NCBI GenBank assembly: GCA_028868855.1
Contig: JAGWTR010000001.1
Coordinates: 522,077-586,076 of the forward strand
Length of the DNA stretch: 64,000 nt
Direction: 5' to 3'
From: Burkholderiales bacterium
GTDB lineage: Bacteria > Pseudomonadota > Gammaproteobacteria > Burkholderiales > Burkholderiaceae_C
Below, piece after piece: positions 60,487 to 64,000 of this stretch. How positions within the stretch are numbered: position 1 is the stretch's first letter; every line of letters begins with the position of its first letter. The translations under genes were made by a program, and so were the position numbers. Below the pieces are notes generated by a model. It saw nothing but the letters and a program-made list of their open reading frames with translations. It made no database searches and was not told the origin of the DNA.

Positions 60487-61686
60487 TGCCGATGTGGATC
60501 GAGTGGACCATTGCCACCAAGTTCCTGCGTGAAGGCAAGACACAGAGTACGCTGATCCTGGTCGGTATCGCCGTGGGCGTCGCGGTGATTGTCTTCCTAA
60601 CCGCGCTGATCACCGGACTGCAAGGCAACATCATCAACCGCACCCTGGGCACGCAGGCCCACATCAAGGTCCAGCCCCCGCAAGAGAGCAACCGCATCCT
60701 GCCGCCCCCCCAGGGAAGCGCGCAGCTGGTGCTAGAGATCAAGCGCGCCCAGCGCCTGCGCTCGATCAACAACTGGCAGCAGGTGCGCGACGTGTTGGAT
60801 GCGCAACCGCACGTTAAGGCCGTGTCACCAGTGATTTCGGGGCCGGCGTTCGCGCGCCGTGGCGAGGCGCTGCAGTCGGTGGCGCTGGTCGGCATCGACG
60901 CGCCGCGCTACCAGCGCATCATCCCGATCCACAAGGACATGGTCGCCGGCGCGTTCCGCATCGGTGCCGGCGACGCCGTGATCGGCAAGCAGCTGGCCAC
61001 CGACCTCGGCCTGAGCGTGGGCGACAAGCTGCGCCTGGACGGCGGCCAGGGAGGGGAGAGCGTGGTCAACGTGGCCGGCATCTTCGAACTGGGGGTGCGT
61101 GAGTTGGACGCGCGCTACGTGTACGTGGACATGAAGCAAGCCCAGTCGCTGCTCAACCTGCCCGGCGCCGCAACGATCATCGACCTGACGGTGGACAACA
61201 TTTTCGACGCACAGGCCGTGGCCGCGCGCATCGCCCGCCTCACCGGGCTCAAGGCGGAAAGCTGGATGGAAACCAACGCCCAACTGATGAACGCCTTGCG
61301 CTCGCAAAGTCTCTCCACGCAGATGATCAGCGTGTTCGTGGCATTGAGCGTCGCGCTGGGAATCGCCAGCGTGCTGTCGGTGAGCGTTGTCCAGCGCACG
61401 CGGGAGATCGGCATCCTGCGCGCGATGGGCACCACGCGGCAACAGATGCTGAGGGTGTTCCTGGTGCAGGGTGCACTGTTCGGGCTGGCCGGTTCGCTGC
61501 TGGGCGGCTTGGCAGGTTATGGCCTGGTGGGCGCGTTCAATGCGTTCGGACCCAAACTGTTCTACATCCCGGTGAATCTGTGGCTACTGGTGGCCGCGAC
61601 GGGACTGGCAACGGTCACCGGCATCCTGTCGGCAGCTGTGCCGGCGCGACGTGCCGCGTCCCTCGACCCGGTGGAGGCGATCCGTC

Positions 61687-61694
<8 letters not shown>
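60486..61694 (+). CDS. ABC transporter permease, FtsX/MacB-like
   Basis: The 402-residue permease has one N-terminal membrane helix (LILVGIAVGVAVIVFLTALI), a large periplasmic MacB-type domain (about 45-270) and three C-terminal helices. Those include QRTREIGILRAMGTTRQQML, the ATPase-coupling loop of the FtsX family, and PARRAASLDPVEAIRHV at the end. It starts by overlapping the last base of the adaptor stop and its end overlaps the ATPase start by eight bases. Domain layout resembles LolC/E, DevC or MacB permease halves. Confidence 0.87.
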
Positions 61695-62412
<718 letters not shown>

Positions 62413-62469
62413 GCCGATGCTCGGCATCACAGGCTGAATACGAGAGCTCAGGCGGCATTTGGCATGCCA

Positions 62470-63804
62470 TCAACGCATTTGAAACAGCTCTTGGTGGACG
62501 CGCTCTGGCGGCAGGCCATGTGCGAGGAAGTCCTTGCGCAGCGATTGACCGAACCCCGGAGGTCCGCAGAACCAGATGCTGGCCGACTGCCACTGCGGCA
62601 CGGCAGCGCGGATGCGATCTCCATTCAAGCGCCCATCCTGGCCATCAACCAGAAGGTGCATGCGCACGCCTGCGGCCTCGGCGTCTGCGTTGAGACGGTC
62701 AATGGCTGCGTGATCGAACTCAGCAGTCGGATGAAAGAGATCTATCGTCTTTGCTTCCGACGTGGCTGCACGTTCCTTGAGGCGTGCGATAAAGGGCGTG
62801 ATGCCGATGCCCGCACCCACCCAGATTTGGTGTGGTTGTGCATCGTCAAAGTCGAAACAGCCGTAGGGGCCTTCCACCGTCACCGGCATGCCGATCCTTA
62901 AGTGCTCCTGCAAACGGGCCGTGTGGTCACCCAAGGCCTTGGTGATGAAGGTGATGTGGCGGTCATCGGGGTTCCAGGCCGAGGCGATGGTGTAGGGGTG
63001 TGCGCCTTCGTTCTTGTCGGATGTGACGAAGGCGAACTGCCCGGCGACATGGCCGCGCCAGCCCTCGCGCAGCACGATGGAAGTCTCCAGCACCCGCAGC
63101 GCCGGATAGTGGGTCAGGGCCTCGATGGTCCCCTGAGTTTTGCGCCCTGCTCCGATCCGGCCCGTCAGGCTCAGCAGCCCAGCAACGCTTCCGCCCAGCA
63201 TTAAGGCGCCCAGCAGCCAGCCCACGGGTTGCGTCCAATATCCCACTTTGGTGAGCACCACGCAGTGATAGACCAGCGCAAGGTAGACAAGCGCCAGCAA
63301 CTGGTGGGTTTTGACGAACAGGTGATAGGGGAAGCGCTTGACCAACGCCAGCACGATCAGCACCACGGCCGCGTAGAACGCCCATTCACCAACGGTTTCG
63401 GCCAACTCCCGCTGACCCTGCAGCCAGGTCTCAATGCCGATGGTGGGCTCGCCGGTGCGAGGTCGGCGCATCGGTTTTGTCAGCCACCCCCAACCCACCA
63501 TCCATTTGGTGCCTTGCCCCCACCACCAATGGATGATGGCAACCACCAAGGCGGTGATGCCCAGCCATTTGTGCAGGCGGTACATCTTGTCCAGCCCGTC
63601 CAGATGCGGCTCCAGCCATTTGGGGCGCAGTGCCAGCACCATGGCGACGCTCATTGCACCAATGGCGATAACACCGCTGTATTGCATGAACACGGTGCGA
63701 AACGAAAAGTAGGTAAACGGGCTCGGCGCCAGCGTGTCGGCGGCAAGCCATAGCGCCGTCAGTAGTAGCAACAGGGCAATAAACGAAAATTTAATGCGCT
63801 TCAT
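62470..63804 (-). CDS. Ferric reductase-like membrane flavohaem oxidoreductase
   Basis: The 444-residue protein has six or so membrane helices (about 5-235) with paired His for haem (YRLHKWLGITALVVAIIHW; TVGEWAF..HLFVKTHQLLALVYLALVYHCVV). An FAD-binding barrel follows (GQFAFVTSDKNEGAHPYTIAS), then an NAD(P)H domain (WVGAGIGITPFIARLKER; IWFCGPPGFGQSLRKDF). This is the ferric reductase/NADPH-oxidase-type layout, which moves electrons from cytosolic NAD(P)H across the membrane. ATG at 63804 begins MKRIKFSFIALLLLLTALW; the frame opens earlier inside the IS element. Acceptor unknown. Confidence 0.87.
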   Translation of the reverse strand: MKRIKFSFIALLLLLTALWLAADTLAPSPFTYFSFRTVFMQYSGVIAIGAMSVAMVLALRPKWLEPHLDGLDKMYRLHKWLGITALVVAIIHWWWGQGTKWMVGWGWLTKPMRRPRTGEPTIGIETWLQGQRELAETVGEWAFYAAVVLIVLALVKRFPYHLFVKTHQLLALVYLALVYHCVVLTKVGYWTQPVGWLLGALMLGGSVAGLLSLTGRIGAGRKTQGTIEALTHYPALRVLETSIVLREGWRGHVAGQFAFVTSDKNEGAHPYTIASAWNPDDRHITFITKALGDHTARLQEHLRIGMPVTVEGPYGCFDFDDAQPHQIWVGAGIGITPFIARLKERAATSEAKTIDLFHPTAEFDHAAIDRLNADAEAAGVRMHLLVDGQDGRLNGDRIRAAVPQWQSASIWFCGPPGFGQSLRKDFLAHGLPPERVHQELFQMR

Positions 63805-63856
63805 GAGGGGCAGATGCCTTCCGATGGTTAAGCATCGCCTCTGCCGATTGCTTTGT

Positions 63857-64000
63857 TGAATCGCCCCGGGATTCGTGGAGGCTGTTTTGTTTAAGTCAGG
63901 CCTCCACCGTGGTGGCTTGACTGGCGAGTTGCCGGTAGTAGTTTGCCTCAGCTTCTGCCGGAGGTATGTACCCAATGGGTTCGAGCAGTCGGTGGTGATT
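63857..64000 (-). mobile_element. IS3-family insertion sequence, one end (runs off the window)
   Basis: The sequence from TGAATCGCCCCGGGATTCGT onward looks like an IS3-family terminal repeat starting with TG. It is followed inward by the end of a transposase gene read toward this end. The element continues beyond the window. Its end lies 53 bp upstream of the ferric-reductase start codon, so it may displace or supply that gene's promoter. The other end and the target duplication are not visible. Confidence 0.75.
63896..64000 (-). CDS. IS3-family transposase, C-terminal fragment (runs off the window)
   Basis: The last 34 codons of an IS3 OrfB-type (DDE) transposase read from the window edge to TGA at 63896-63898. 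They include HHRLLEPIGYIPPAEAEANY, the characteristic C-terminal motif after the integrase core in this family. Catalytic residues lie outside the window. Truncation is due only to the window edge. Confidence 0.8.
   Translation of the reverse strand, partial: NHHRLLEPIGYIPPAEAEANYYRQLASQATTVEA

Overview
The window is a GC-rich, densely coded stretch of chromosome from a motile, PHA-storing betaproteobacterium. It is most likely a member of the Burkholderiales and probably Comamonadaceae-like. This is inferred from the fliE/fliF-R layout, the class of PhaC, the PEP-CTERM proteins, the FNR/HemN pair, the TamA/TamB pair and remnants of a urt/ure urea locus. No sequence search was possible, so the genus is left open.

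Layout. (1) 1-12.7 kb: the end of an MFS transporter, then fliE (minus strand) divergent from a complete fliF-fliG-fliH-fliI-fliJ-fliK and fliL-fliM-fliN-fliO-fliP-fliQ-fliR run. These encode the MS ring, switch, export ATPase, hook-length control and export gate. (2) 12.7-23.1 kb: a low-oxygen/energy-storage block with an FNR regulator, a universal stress protein, an acyl-CoA synthetase-acetyltransferase fusion, an Mg2+ P-type ATPase, a PHA synthase, a secreted phosphoesterase and a MaoC-type hydratase. (3) 23.2-31.7 kb: topoisomerase IV genes parE and parC enclosing an overlapping FecR/LysM protein and CHASE2 histidine kinase. (4) 31.8-34.4 kb: a Ser/Thr kinase-USP fusion overlapping a metallophosphatase, a small H-NS-like protein and tRNA-Arg(CCU). 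(5) 34.5-37.4 kb: PAP2, NUDIX and spermidine-synthase-like genes interleaved with broken remnants of ureG, a LuxR regulator, urtA and urtE. This is a decay scar of a urea uptake/urease locus. (6) 37.4-53.4 kb: a HAF-repeat protein, FKBP, cytochrome c4, a MoxR ATPase and VWA protein separated by a diguanylate cyclase, tamA-tamB, a PEP-CTERM protein, a nucleotidase, an exonuclease and a DHH phosphoesterase. (7) 53.5-59.1 kb: a second FNR paralogue, a perfect FNR box, hemN, a second acyl-CoA synthetase-acetyltransferase fusion and a DUF4442 protein. (8) 59.2-64 kb: a MacA/FtsX/ATPase efflux operon, a ferric-reductase-like flavohaem protein and the end of an IS3-family element.

How it fits together: two FNR paralogues each lie beside an acyl-CoA-synthetase/GNAT fusion. 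One also sits with stress, Mg2+ transport and PHA genes, the other with anaerobic haem synthesis. This suggests a duplicated oxygen-responsive module controlling acetyl-CoA/protein acetylation state, storage polymer and haem supply. The second FNR has lost one of the cysteines that ligate the oxygen-sensing cluster.
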